A stretch of 64,000 nucleotides of DNA, taken from an uncultured Roseobacter sp. GTDB taxonomy: Bacteria > Pseudomonadota > Alphaproteobacteria > Rhodobacterales > Rhodobacteraceae. This document shows, piece after piece, positions 1-9,242 of the stretch. Each line of letters opens with the position of its first letter. Position 1 is the first letter of the stretch. The notes under the pieces were generated by a model. That model had not been told where the DNA came from, made no database searches, and saw only the letters and a list, made by a program, of their open reading frames with translations. A program made the translations under genes and the position numbers. The DNA is taken from NCBI RefSeq assembly GCF_947488185.1, contig NZ_CANKYM010000006.1, positions 59,276 through 123,275 on the forward strand. Reading direction: 5' to 3'.

Positions 1-1047
1 ACGCTGACGTCTCTCAGACAGGGATCGATGATCCATGTCTATGATCAGGACTTTAAAGGGGAGGTGGAGCAGGCCTTCCATGAGGCCTATATGACGCACA
101 CCTCAACCTCGCCGAACTACCAGATCATCGCGAGCCTGGATGTTGGACGGCGGCAGGTCGAATTGGAAGGTTTCGAGTTCGTGCAGCGCCAGATCGAGGC
201 GGCGATGTCGATGCGGCGCGCGATCATGACACATCCACTGTTGTCCAAGTATTTCAAGGTATTGACCGCAGGCGATATGATTCCGGACTTCCACCGCCAG
301 TCGGGTGTGACCAGCTACTACGATGCGGAGCAGGGCTGGACCGACATGTGGGATTGCTGGGAGCAGGATGACTTCGCGCTCGATGCCACGCGGGTCACCC
401 TGGCCGTGGGCGGCACGGGCTGGGACGGCGATACGTTCAAGACCGATATCCTGATGGATAAGTACGGTATCCAGATCAACAAGACCTCGCGCAATACGGT
501 CCTGTTCATGACCAATATTGGCACCACGCGGTCGTCTGTGGCTTACCTCATCGAGGTGCTGGTGGAGATCGCCAAATCGCTTGACGAACGGCTGGATGAT
601 GCCAGCCGGATGGAGCGGCTGTCGTTTGACCGGCGCGTGCAAAACCTCATGGAAGAGCTGCCACCGTTACCTGATTTCAGCCGTTTCCACGATGCTTTCC
701 GGCAATGTGATGTGACTGGCGAAGGCGACATTCGTTCGGCCTTCTTCCTCGCCTATGACGAGGAGAAATGTGACTATCTGGACATTAACGGCTCGCTTGG
801 GGCAGCGCTGGACGCGGGGGAAGAAGTCGTTTCGGCCAGCTTCATCATTCCCTATCCGCCGGGCTTTCCGATTCTGGTGCCAGGACAGGTGGTGAGCAAG
901 GAAATCCTGGCCTTCATGCTGGCGCTGGATGTCAGCGAAATCCATGGCTACCGGCCCGATCTGGGGCTGCGGGTCTTTACCCAAGAGGCGCTGCAAGCGC
1001 TCGTCGATGCCAAGAATGGCACCAAACTGGCCTCCGCGGCCGAATAA
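1..1047 (+). CDS. Orn/Lys/Arg-type PLP decarboxylase, C-terminal part (5' end outside window)
   Basis: The frame is open from base 1, so this is the last 348 residues of a longer protein; an internal ATG at 28 is not the start. The visible part matches the back half of fold-type I basic amino acid decarboxylases: the small domain and the C-terminal domain with the family-typical PYPPGFPILVPGQ at residues 284-296 of the open frame. The PLP-binding lysine lies upstream, so activity cannot be judged. Family members turn arginine, lysine or ornithine into agmatine, cadaverine or putrescine, but relatives act on other substrates. It sits 24 bp before an ATP-grasp gene and probably shares its transcript. 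The family is clear; the substrate is unknown. Confidence 0.9.
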   Translation, partial: TLTSLRQGSMIHVYDQDFKGEVEQAFHEAYMTHTSTSPNYQIIASLDVGRRQVELEGFEFVQRQIEAAMSMRRAIMTHPLLSKYFKVLTAGDMIPDFHRQSGVTSYYDAEQGWTDMWDCWEQDDFALDATRVTLAVGGTGWDGDTFKTDILMDKYGIQINKTSRNTVLFMTNIGTTRSSVAYLIEVLVEIAKSLDERLDDASRMERLSFDRRVQNLMEELPPLPDFSRFHDAFRQCDVTGEGDIRSAFFLAYDEEKCDYLDINGSLGAALDAGEEVVSASFIIPYPPGFPILVPGQVVSKEILAFMLALDVSEIHGYRPDLGLRVFTQEALQALVDAKNGTKLASAAE

Positions 1048-1071
1048 TACCAACAGAGAGGACATCATGAC

Positions 1072-2523
1072 ATGGCAGCCACGGTTCTGAAGAACATCTC
1101 GGAGATCCGCCGCTATTTCCACCGCAATGAGGATCCGATTTATTTCATTTCGGCCACGAACTTCAACCTGTTGGGGCTCGATGAATGGGTGAAGAATTTC
1201 AAATACATCTGCTACATCGACTGCTACGGCGGCAAGCACCCGAACGTCTTCTGTCCGTCCGAGCAGCCGCATGCGGAATTCCAGTCCATCGAGGACATCA
1301 ACAACTATTTGCTGCAGCACAAAGAGGTGATTGATTTCATCAAACGGCGCGGTGGCAAGCCGAAATTCGTCTTCCTGATGTTTGATGAGGAGACCGAGCG
1401 TCTGTCGAAGGAGTTGGGTGCCGATGTCTGGTTCCCGAAAGCGAAGCTGCGTACCAAGATGGACAACAAGATCGAGACAGTCCGCATCGGTAACAAGGCG
1501 GGTGTGCCGTCGGTGCCCAATGTGCTGGCCGAGGTCAAATCCTATGAGGATCTGAAGAAGACCTGCGAAAAGGCCAAGATCGGGCATGATCTGGTGTTGC
1601 AGTCGGCTTTTGGGGATAGTGGGCACACGACGTTTTTCATCAAATCCGAGGCCGATTTCCGGCGTCACGAGCATGAGATCGTGGGGGAGGGCGAGATCAA
1701 GATCATGAAGCGGATCGACTGCCGCGGATCGGCGATTGAGGCCTGTGCGACCAAGGAAGGCACCATCGTTGGGCCGTTGATGACGGAGCTGGTCGGGTTC
1801 AAGGAACTCACCCCCTATCGCGGCGGCTGGTGCGGCAATGAAATCCTGTCGACCGCCTTTCCGCCGAAAGTGCGGCAGAAGGCGCGCGATCTGACCTTCA
1901 AGTTCGGTGAGCAGCTGCGCAAGGAAGGCTACCGTGGCTATTTTGAGCTCGATTTCCTGATCGACAAGAAGACCGGCGATCTCTGGCTGGGCGAGCTAAA
2001 CCCCCGCATTACAGGCGCGTCCTCCATGACCAATCACGCGGCCTTCGCCCATGCGGATGCGCCGCTGTTCCTGTTCCACCTGCTGGAGTTCTCGAAAAAG
2101 AAATTCAATCTGGATGTGGATGAGCTGAACGCCCGCTGGGCCGACAGCGCCAATATCGACAGCTGGTCGCAGATGGTGATCAAACACACGGACGATAGCG
2201 TGGACATCTGCACCGGCAGCCCGGAAACCGGCATCTATAAGATGCTGGAGGATGGGCGCGTGGTGTATGACCGGTTTGACTATCACCGCCGGGCGGTGGA
2301 GAGCGAGAACGAGGCGTTTTTCCTGCGCATCCTGCAGCCGGGGGATTACCGCTATGAAGGGGCAGACATCGGTATTCTGGTCACGCGCGGCCGGTCCATG
2401 ACCAAGAATTTCCGGTTGAATGAACGGGCTAAAAAGTGGATTCACGGCATCAAGCAATCGGTGACGGCCAAGCCGCTGCCCACCGCGACCGCCTTCGACG
2501 ATCCGGCGTTCAAGATCCTCTGA
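1072..2523 (+). CDS. ATP-grasp domain ligase, unknown substrate
   Basis: 483 residues. The start at 1072 is preceded by GAGAGGA (1056-1062) at good spacing. Residues about 130-340 form an ATP-grasp fold: a nucleotide-binding stretch near residues 180-200 and the metal-binding GELNPRITG at about 307-315 (E308, N310, R312). Such enzymes activate a carboxylate as acyl phosphate and join it to an amine, thiol or other nucleophile. Similar proteins are often called biotin carboxylase, but there is no biotin carboxyl-carrier domain or partner gene here, so I would not use that name. The residues after about 340 resemble nothing I recognise. Lying between a PLP decarboxylase and an Ntn hydrolase, it suggests amide or peptide-bond chemistry (inference). 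Confidence 0.8.
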   Translation: MAATVLKNISEIRRYFHRNEDPIYFISATNFNLLGLDEWVKNFKYICYIDCYGGKHPNVFCPSEQPHAEFQSIEDINNYLLQHKEVIDFIKRRGGKPKFVFLMFDEETERLSKELGADVWFPKAKLRTKMDNKIETVRIGNKAGVPSVPNVLAEVKSYEDLKKTCEKAKIGHDLVLQSAFGDSGHTTFFIKSEADFRRHEHEIVGEGEIKIMKRIDCRGSAIEACATKEGTIVGPLMTELVGFKELTPYRGGWCGNEILSTAFPPKVRQKARDLTFKFGEQLRKEGYRGYFELDFLIDKKTGDLWLGELNPRITGASSMTNHAAFAHADAPLFLFHLLEFSKKKFNLDVDELNARWADSANIDSWSQMVIKHTDDSVDICTGSPETGIYKMLEDGRVVYDRFDYHRRAVESENEAFFLRILQPGDYRYEGADIGILVTRGRSMTKNFRLNERAKKWIHGIKQSVTAKPLPTATAFDDPAFKIL

Positions 2524-2545
2524 CCCGAAAGGATATGCGCACCCC

Positions 2546-3517
2546 ATGTTATGGCGCGCCGTAAGTGAAGACAGCCCCGGGCCGAAATGGTCCGGGCTTT
2601 TTGCCGAATACTGGCCGGACTACAAAGACTGGTGGTTGAAGGAAGGCGAAAGCACGCGCCCGACCTACGCGGAGTCGCGCTCTGCTTTGCAGCAGCATAT
2701 GCCGGAGATCGTGCCGCTTTATGATGAGCTGTGCGAATTGGCGGGGGGCGGCGATCTGGCCGCGCGGTTCTTGTCCTTCTACTGCCCGCCGCCCTATCTG
2801 GCGGGCTGCAGCCAGGCGATCTGGACCGGTAAGGAGCCGGTCATGGTGCGCAACTACGACTACAACCCAAATGCTTTCGACAGCCTCGTTCTGCACACGA
2901 AATGGCAGGGGCGCCGGGTCATGGGCACCTCCGACGGGCTTTGGGGGCTGGTGGATGGCGTCAATGACGCGGGCCTGTCGATTTCGCTCACCTTCGGTGG
3001 ACGGCGCGTGGTGGGTGATGGGTTCGGTGTGCCCCTGATCCTGCGCTACGTGTTGCAGACCTGCGAAACGGCGGAAGAGGCGGGCGCGGTGCTTGCGCGC
3101 GTGCCGACGCATATGAGCTACAATGTGACCGTGCTGGACAAAAAGCGCCGGTATCTGACGGCGATGATGGCGCCCGACCGGCCCGCGCTGATCACCCATG
3201 CCGCCGTTGCCACCAATCATCAGGAAAACGTCGAATGGGTCAGCCACGCCCGGTTCACCGCCACGGTGGAACGCGAACGATTCCTGTTGCACCGGCTCAC
3301 CCTGCACCGGGACCCCGAAGAAAAGTTTATCGGGGCCTTTCTCAAACCTCCCTTGTATTCCGCGGCGTTCAACGCGGGTTTCGGCACGCTTTACACGGCG
3401 GTTTACCGGCCAAAACGGCGTCAGATGGAGTTGCGCTGGCCCGGCACGGTCTGGTCGCTGTCGATGAAGGACTTCGAAGAAGGCGGGCGTCGCATCCTCT
3501 TGCCCGGTGCTGCCTGA
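2546..3517 (+). CDS. C45-family Ntn hydrolase / acyltransferase-like protein
   Basis: 323 residues. It resembles the autoproteolytic family of acyl-CoA:6-aminopenicillanate acyltransferase (peptidase C45). Seen directly: LAGCSQAIW with Cys88 after Gly87, then VRNYDYNP at 101-108, the R-N-x-D motif of this superfamily. In the family, cleavage before the cysteine exposes it as N-terminal nucleophile, leaving here an alpha chain of about 87 residues and a beta chain of about 236. No signal peptide, so probably cytoplasmic. AAAGGA at 2528-2533 precedes ATG 2546. It ends 127 bp before the first transporter gene. It may cleave or transfer an acyl group on the compound handled by the neighbouring ATP-grasp enzyme and decarboxylase (inference). 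Confidence 0.8.
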   Translation: MLWRAVSEDSPGPKWSGLFAEYWPDYKDWWLKEGESTRPTYAESRSALQQHMPEIVPLYDELCELAGGGDLAARFLSFYCPPPYLAGCSQAIWTGKEPVMVRNYDYNPNAFDSLVLHTKWQGRRVMGTSDGLWGLVDGVNDAGLSISLTFGGRRVVGDGFGVPLILRYVLQTCETAEEAGAVLARVPTHMSYNVTVLDKKRRYLTAMMAPDRPALITHAAVATNHQENVEWVSHARFTATVERERFLLHRLTLHRDPEEKFIGAFLKPPLYSAAFNAGFGTLYTAVYRPKRRQMELRWPGTVWSLSMKDFEEGGRRILLPGAA

Positions 3518-3644
3518 GATTTTCGCATCCGCAAATTTTTGCCAATAGAATCAGCATGCTTCGCGTTCAAGTTGCAGAAGGGGCTTGCCAAATCGTGCCC
3601 CGTCCCAAAGATTGTCGTCAGAAAAACAAAAAGGGGAGACTACA

Positions 3645-5225
3645 ATGAAAATCACCACATCACTTCTGTCTGTTGCGCTGCTTTTGTCGAGCACCGCGCT
3701 GGCCTCGGCCGAGACGTTGCGGTGGGCACGCGCGGGCGATAGCCTGACGCTGGATCCACATGCGCAGAACGAAGGCCCAACCTCGACGCTGGCGCATCAG
3801 ATCATGGAACCGCTGGTCCACCGTGATCATTCCGGCACTATTGTGGCCGCATTGGCAACGGAGTGGACACCGTCCGAAGACGATCCGAACGTCTGGATTT
3901 TCAAGCTGCGCGAAGGGGTAACCTTCCACGATGGATCCAGCTTTGACAGCTCGGATGTAAAGTTCAGCCTTGAGCGCGCCATGACCGAGGATTCCGACTA
4001 TAAGGAACTGCTTGCCTCCGTCGCTGAGGTGCGCGCGCCGGATGCTTACACCATCGAGATCGTGACCGATGGTCCGAACCCGATCATGCCCAACAACCTG
4101 ACCAATATGTTCATCATGGACCAGGAGTGGGCCGAGGCGAACAACGCCGTGAAGGTGCAGGACTATGAAGGTGGCGAGGATACGTTCGCCGCGAAAAATG
4201 CAAATGGGACAGGGCCTTACAAGGTTGTAAGCCGCGAACCCGACGTCAAGACCGTGCTGGCGCTCAACGAGAACTACTGGGGCAAGGATGAATTCCCGCT
4301 CGAAGTGACCGAGATCATCTACACGCCGATCCAGAACGCGGCCACCCGCGTGGCGGCGCTGCTGTCCGGTGAGGTTGATTTCATTCAGGACGTACCGGTG
4401 CAGGATCTTGAGCGGGTCGCAAGTACCGATGGGCTCGACGTGCGCACGGCGCCGCAAAACCGGGTGATCTTCTTTGGTATGAACGTGGGCGATGAAGACC
4501 TTGCCAACGACAGCGTCGAAGGGGCCAACCCGCTGGCGGATGTGCGTGTGCGCGAGGCGATGAACCTCGCCATCAACCGCGATGCCATCAAGCAGGTGGT
4601 GATGCGCGGCCAGTCCGCGCCCGCGGGCATGATCGCGCCGCCCTTTGTGAACGGCTGGGACGAGGCGATGGATGCGTCCTCATCCACCGATCTCGAAAAG
4701 GCGAAAACGCTGATGGGTGAGGCCGGCTATGGTGACGGTTTCTCGATCCAGCTCGACTGCCCGAATGACCGCTACATCAATGACGAGGCGATCTGTCAGG
4801 CCGCTGTTGGGATGCTGGCGCAGATCGGGGTGAACGTGAACCTCGATGCCAAGCCCAAGGCGCAACACTTCCCGCTGCTCAGCAATCTGGAAACGGATTT
4901 CTACATGCTGGGCTGGGGCGTGCCGACCTACGATTCCGAGTATATCTTCAACTTCCTGGTACACGGTCGTGACGACAAATACGGGTCGTGGAATGCGACG
5001 CGTTACACCAACGACGATCTGAACGACAAGATTCAGAGCCTTGCGTCGAACACCGATCTGGAAGCGCGTGACGCCGATATCGCCGCGATCTGGCAGGTGG
5101 TGCAGGATGAGAAAATCTATATCCCTATCCACCACCAGGTGCTGAACTGGGGCATGAAATCCGGGGTCGACACGGTTGTCGAAGCGGAAGATTCGCCCAA
5201 AATCAAGTACTTCAAGCTGAACTGA
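3645..5225 (+). CDS. ABC transporter substrate-binding protein, peptide/nickel (family 5)
   Basis: 526 residues from ATG 3645, chosen because a GGGGAG site (3633-3638) precedes it and the protein then begins with a signal peptide, MKITTSLLSVALLLSSTALASA, cleaved before ETLRW. A longer frame from 3585 adds 20 residues without signal character. The mature protein has the DppA/OppA layout (LTLDPHAQ, EPLVHRD, VTFHDGSSFDSSDVKFS). It is periplasmic and delivers a peptide-like ligand to the permeases at 6953-8889. It is paralogous to the next gene, sharing for example AEANNA, NANGTG and AALLSG. A strong hairpin lies just downstream. The ligand is unknown. Confidence 0.93.
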   Translation: MKITTSLLSVALLLSSTALASAETLRWARAGDSLTLDPHAQNEGPTSTLAHQIMEPLVHRDHSGTIVAALATEWTPSEDDPNVWIFKLREGVTFHDGSSFDSSDVKFSLERAMTEDSDYKELLASVAEVRAPDAYTIEIVTDGPNPIMPNNLTNMFIMDQEWAEANNAVKVQDYEGGEDTFAAKNANGTGPYKVVSREPDVKTVLALNENYWGKDEFPLEVTEIIYTPIQNAATRVAALLSGEVDFIQDVPVQDLERVASTDGLDVRTAPQNRVIFFGMNVGDEDLANDSVEGANPLADVRVREAMNLAINRDAIKQVVMRGQSAPAGMIAPPFVNGWDEAMDASSSTDLEKAKTLMGEAGYGDGFSIQLDCPNDRYINDEAICQAAVGMLAQIGVNVNLDAKPKAQHFPLLSNLETDFYMLGWGVPTYDSEYIFNFLVHGRDDKYGSWNATRYTNDDLNDKIQSLASNTDLEARDADIAAIWQVVQDEKIYIPIHHQVLNWGMKSGVDTVVEAEDSPKIKYFKLN

Positions 5226-5250
5226 ACCTGAGACGCTTGTGACATAAAAC

Positions 5251-5277
5251 GGCGTGGCCCGATCACCGGGCCGCGCC
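5251..5277 (+). other. Intercistronic stem-loop after the first binding-protein gene
   Basis: Bases 5251-5261 pair with 5267-5277 over 11 positions (one G-U) around a 5-base loop; the stem is almost all G/C. No T-run follows, so this is not a classic intrinsic terminator. Such hairpins after binding-protein genes often protect the 5' message from exonucleases and so raise binding protein over permease. That role is inferred here. Confidence 0.6.
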
Positions 5278-5318
5278 GCCACCGCTTTCCCGCATCTCCT
5301 GCTGAAAGGGTTCCTCTT

Positions 5319-6884
5319 ATGCTTCGCCCCATTTCACTCGCCGCCGCCCTGATGGTTTCCGCCTCTGCCCTTGTGGCCGAGGAGTTCCGATGGGCCGAGA
5401 CGACCGACCCGCAAACGATGGACCCGCATGCGGTGAATTCCGCCGCCGTCCTGGGGTTTCTCAACAACGTCTACGAAGGGCTGGTGCGCCGCGGCAAGGA
5501 CATGACCATCGAGCCGGCGCTGGCGACGGCATGGGAACCCATTGGCGCGGGGGAAGGCTGGCGCTTTACCCTCCGGCAGGGCGTAACCTTTCACGATGGC
5601 AGTACGTTTGATGCGCAGGACGTGCTCTTTTCCTATCAGCGCGCCTCTGATGAAGCCTCCGATACGCGCAGCTGGTTCGCGCCGGTCTCCGAGGTCAAAG
5701 TGGTCGATGACTACACCGTCGACATCATGACCACGGCGCCGAACCCGATTTTCCCCGACAGCATTGCCAACTGGATGATGATGGATTCAGGCTGGGCCGA
5801 AGCGAATAACGCGGCGCGCCCGGATAAGGACAATGGCAACTTCGCCACCCTGAACGCCAATGGCACTGGTGCTTTTCAATTGACGACGCGAGAGCCGGGA
5901 TTGCGCACGGTGCTGGAGCCCTTCGGCGGCTGGTGGGATGAGGCAGAGCACAACATCACCCGCGCCGAGCTGACCCCGATCCAGAACCCGGCCACGGCGG
6001 TCGCGGCCCTGCTGTCGGGCGATGTGGATTTCATCAACCCGGTGCCCATTCAGGACACCGCCCGGCTGGCTGCAAATGATCAGGTGAAGGTCATTCAGGG
6101 GATCGAAGCCCGTGTGATCATGCTTGGGTTTCCACATGAAGCGGAGGCGCTGAAGTACTCCGGGGAAACCACGGATGCCAACCCCTTCGCCGATGCGCGT
6201 GTCCGCCAAGCAGTTGCCCATGCGGTGAATGTGCCCGCGGTCCTGCAGACGATCATGCGCGGTAACGCCGAAGAGGTCAGCCAGCTGGTGAGCCCGGCCA
6301 TGCGCGGCTATAGCGCGGATCTGGCCAACCGCCCGGCCTTTGACCCCGAGAAGGCCCGCGCATTGCTGGCGGAAGCAGGCTATCCTGATGGCTTCTCTTT
6401 CGGGCTGAAATGCCCCAACGACCGCTATCTGAATGACGAATCCGTCTGTCAGGCGATCACCGGTATGCTGGCACAGGTGGGCATGCGCGCGACGCTCGAT
6501 GCCATGCCGGTCCAGAACTACTGGCCGGAACTGCGCAGCGATAACTACGACATGTATCTGCTGGGCTGGTCACCCGGCACGTTTGACGCCGAACACCCGG
6601 TGCGGTTTCTTGCCAGCACACCGAATGAAGAAAAGAAGCTAGGCTCTTGGAATTTCGGTGGTTTTTCAAATGCGCGTGTGGACGAATTGCTGCCGATGAT
6701 CCAGTCCGAGATCGATGACGGCAAACGTCAGGCCATGCTCGATGAGGTCACCAAGATCCTGCAGGATGAGGTCGCCTATGTGCCCTTATACGTTCAGCCG
6801 CTGGTCTGGGGCACGCAGGCCAACATTGTGCTCACGCAGCGTCCCGATAACTTCTTTATTCTACGCTGGGTCACCGTTAACTGA
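5319..6884 (+). CDS. Second ABC substrate-binding protein, peptide/nickel (family 5)
   Basis: 521 residues with an N-terminal signal peptide (MLRPISLAAALMVSASALVA, then EEFRW). GAAAGGG lies about 8 bases before the ATG. The fold matches family 5 binding proteins: TMDPHAVNS near the start, VTFHDGSTFDAQDVLFS, LKCPNDRYLNDESVCQ. The last of these corresponds closely to LDCPNDRYINDEAICQ in the gene before, so the two are tandem paralogues. One permease and ATPase set serves both, which suggests two related ligands or one with broader specificity. It is followed 68 bp later by the first permease gene. Confidence 0.93.
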   Translation: MLRPISLAAALMVSASALVAEEFRWAETTDPQTMDPHAVNSAAVLGFLNNVYEGLVRRGKDMTIEPALATAWEPIGAGEGWRFTLRQGVTFHDGSTFDAQDVLFSYQRASDEASDTRSWFAPVSEVKVVDDYTVDIMTTAPNPIFPDSIANWMMMDSGWAEANNAARPDKDNGNFATLNANGTGAFQLTTREPGLRTVLEPFGGWWDEAEHNITRAELTPIQNPATAVAALLSGDVDFINPVPIQDTARLAANDQVKVIQGIEARVIMLGFPHEAEALKYSGETTDANPFADARVRQAVAHAVNVPAVLQTIMRGNAEEVSQLVSPAMRGYSADLANRPAFDPEKARALLAEAGYPDGFSFGLKCPNDRYLNDESVCQAITGMLAQVGMRATLDAMPVQNYWPELRSDNYDMYLLGWSPGTFDAEHPVRFLASTPNEEKKLGSWNFGGFSNARVDELLPMIQSEIDDGKRQAMLDEVTKILQDEVAYVPLYVQPLVWGTQANIVLTQRPDNFFILRWVTVN

Positions 6885-6952
6885 CCCGGCGTAGGCCCAG
6901 GCAGGGCAGGCTTTGCGCTTGACCCCACCCAAGACAGGCAACAATAAGACAT

Positions 6953-7933
6953 ATGCTCGCTTTCGTCATCCGCCGTGTTTTCCAATCCGTTCTCGTGCTG
7001 CTTGTGGTTGGGTTGGTCGCGTTTTCCATGTTCCGTTTTGTCGGCGACCCCGTGGACAACATGCTGGGCCAGGAACGCACGCAAGCCGATATCGAGCGTT
7101 TGCGCAGCCAGCTGGGACTGGATCAGCCATTTGCGGTGCAATACTTCAAATTCCTGCAAGGTGCCGCGCAGGGTAATTTTGGTGTCAGCTACCGGCAAGG
7201 GCGCCCGGTCTCGGACATCCTGATGGAACGCGCACCGGCCACGCTTGAGCTTGCAGCTGTCTCCGGGTTTCTGGCGATCAGTATCGGCATCGCGCTCGGC
7301 GTCTTTACCGCCATCAGGCGCAACGGGTTTACCGCCAACGCGATCATGTCCGTCTCGCTGATCGGTGTCTCGCTGCCCACCTTCCTGATCGGGATTCTCC
7401 TGATCTATCTGTTTTCCGTCGAATTGGGCTGGCTGCCCAGTTTCGGGCGGGGCGAAACGGTGATGATTGGCGGCTGGTCGACCGGGTTTCTGACGGAAAG
7501 CGGACTCAAGGCGCTGATCCTGCCCTCGATCACGCTGGGGCTTTATCAGATGACGCTGATCATGCGGCTGGTGCGGTCCGAGATGTTGGAAGTCTTGCGG
7601 CAAGACTATATCCGCTTTGCCCGTGCCCGTGGCTTGCGCGAACGCGCAGTGAATTTTCGCCATGCGCTGAAAAACACGCTGGTGCCGGTCATCACGGTCA
7701 CCGGGCTGCAACTGGGCTCCATCATTGCCTTTGCCATCATCACTGAGACGGTCTTTCAATGGCCGGGTGTCGGCCTCTTGTTCATCAACGCCATTCAGTT
7801 CGTGGATATTCCCGTCATGGCGGCCTACCTGATGCTGATCTCGGTGATGTTCGTGGCCATCAACCTGATCGTTGACCTGCTTTACTTTGCAATCGATCCG
7901 CGTTTGCGCGTTGACAGAACGGCGGCCCACTGA
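6953..7933 (+). CDS. ABC transporter permease, DppB/OppB type
   Basis: 326 residues, six likely membrane helices. The N-terminal helix begins directly (MLAFVIRRVFQSVLVLLVVG), typical of DppB-type permeases. The cytoplasmic EAA-type loop that docks on the ATPase is visible as DYIRFARARGLRERAV in the second half. It pairs with the next gene, with which it overlaps by one base (TGATG). The transporter imports the ligand captured by the two preceding binding proteins. Specificity cannot be read from the permease. Confidence 0.93.
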   Translation: MLAFVIRRVFQSVLVLLVVGLVAFSMFRFVGDPVDNMLGQERTQADIERLRSQLGLDQPFAVQYFKFLQGAAQGNFGVSYRQGRPVSDILMERAPATLELAAVSGFLAISIGIALGVFTAIRRNGFTANAIMSVSLIGVSLPTFLIGILLIYLFSVELGWLPSFGRGETVMIGGWSTGFLTESGLKALILPSITLGLYQMTLIMRLVRSEMLEVLRQDYIRFARARGLRERAVNFRHALKNTLVPVITVTGLQLGSIIAFAIITETVFQWPGVGLLFINAIQFVDIPVMAAYLMLISVMFVAINLIVDLLYFAIDPRLRVDRTAAH

Positions 7934-8889
7934 TGTCCGAGACCTCCCTTGAACCCACTGTACAGGCCGTCGAACGCTCGCGCTTCCGTCTCGCGCTGGA
8001 AAGCGATTTCGCCTATCAGTTCAAGAAATCCCCAGTTGCCATCGTCTCTGCAACCGTTGTCCTGATCATGGTGCTCTGTGCGGTCTTTGCACCGCTGATC
8101 GCCCCTCATAATCCGTTTGATCCCGCCTCGCTGAACCTGATGAACGGGTTCTCGAAACCGATGGAGCCCAATGCCTTTACCGGCGAGACCTTCTGGCTGG
8201 GCACGGACGATCAGGGACGCGATGTGTTCTCCACCATCCTCTACGGCATGCGGATTTCGCTGTTTGTCGGCGCGGCGGCGGTGCTTTTTGCCATGGTTCT
8301 GGGCGTGACCCTTGGCCTTGTTGCGGGGTATCTGGGTGGCTGGACCGAGACCATCATCATGCGGGTTGCCGACGTTCAGCTGACTTTCCCGGCGATCCTA
8401 GTGGCCATGCTCATCTTCGGCATCGCCAAGGGCATCACCCCGGTGGAGTACCGCGACCAGATGGCGATTTGGGTGCTGATCATTGCAATCGGTCTCAGCG
8501 ACTGGGTGCAATTTGCCCGCGTTGTCCGGGGGGCCACGCTGGTGGAAAAGAACAAGGAATACGTGCAGGCCGCCCGTCTCATCGGACGCGGGTCGGGCGC
8601 GATCATGCTGCGGCACATCCTGCCCAATGTGCTGTCGCCAGTGTTGGTGATCGCGACGATTTCGCTGGCCTTGGCGATCATCGCGGAGGCCACGTTGAGC
8701 TTTCTAGGTGTCGGCGCGCCGCCCACGCAACCCTCGCTAGGCACACTGATCCGCATCGGGCAGGGGTTCCTGTTCTCGGGTGAATGGTGGATTTTGCTCT
8801 TCCCGGCGGTCACGCTGCTGGTGCTGGCGCTGAGCGTCAATCTGCTGGGCGACTGGCTGCGCGACGCGCTGAACCCGAGGCTGCGGTGA
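7933..8889 (+). CDS. ABC transporter permease, DppC/OppC type
   Basis: 318 residues. It has the soluble N-terminal stretch and first helix of DppC-like permeases, FWLGTDDQGRDVFSTILYG in the periplasmic segment (a family hallmark) and the EAA-type loop EYVQAARLIGRGSGAIMLRH. It overlaps the permease before it and the cupin after it by one base each, so all three are probably translated in series. It forms the membrane channel with the product of 6953-7933. Confidence 0.93.
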   Translation: MSETSLEPTVQAVERSRFRLALESDFAYQFKKSPVAIVSATVVLIMVLCAVFAPLIAPHNPFDPASLNLMNGFSKPMEPNAFTGETFWLGTDDQGRDVFSTILYGMRISLFVGAAAVLFAMVLGVTLGLVAGYLGGWTETIIMRVADVQLTFPAILVAMLIFGIAKGITPVEYRDQMAIWVLIIAIGLSDWVQFARVVRGATLVEKNKEYVQAARLIGRGSGAIMLRHILPNVLSPVLVIATISLALAIIAEATLSFLGVGAPPTQPSLGTLIRIGQGFLFSGEWWILLFPAVTLLVLALSVNLLGDWLRDALNPRLR

Positions 8890-9242
8890 TGGAGCTCCCG
8901 ACGGTCACGAACCGCACCACGGCGCCGCACTATATCTGGGGGTCAGACGACTGCGATGGGTGGCGGCTGCTTGATACGGCTGGCCTCTCCGTAATCGAAG
9001 AATGGATGCCACCACAAAGCCACGAGCTGCGTCATTTTCACCGCGCGGCGACCCAGTTGTTTTATGTTCTGGAGGGCCATCTGGCGATTGAAGTCGCACA
9101 GGAAACCCATCATTTGGGCCCGGGTGATGCCATGCCCGTCCTGCCGCCAACCCCCGACCAGGTGCGCAATGACAGCGCAGATGATGCCCGCTTTCTGGTG
9201 ATCTCTGCCCCGGCCACCACCAACGACAGACAGACGACATGA
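8889..9242 (+). CDS. Small cupin-domain protein
   Basis: 117 residues from ATG 8889, which overlaps the permease stop (TGATG); an upstream in-frame extension to 8784 only reads through the permease gene out of frame. It is a single cupin barrel: HELRHFHRAATQLFYVLEGH gives the metal-binding histidines and the conserved glycine turn, and HHLGPGDAMPVLPP is the second cupin motif. Cupins of this size bind a metal and a small acid or sugar and act as isomerases, lyases, dioxygenases or sensors. Its place inside an ABC operon, overlapping at both ends, ties it to the imported compound (inference). Confidence 0.85.
   Translation: MELPTVTNRTTAPHYIWGSDDCDGWRLLDTAGLSVIEEWMPPQSHELRHFHRAATQLFYVLEGHLAIEVAQETHHLGPGDAMPVLPPTPDQVRNDSADDARFLVISAPATTNDRQTT

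Noticed and set aside
1072..2523. Naming the ATP-grasp protein a biotin carboxylase
   Set aside because: No biotin carrier domain, no carboxyltransferase gene nearby, and only the generic ATP-grasp motifs are visible.
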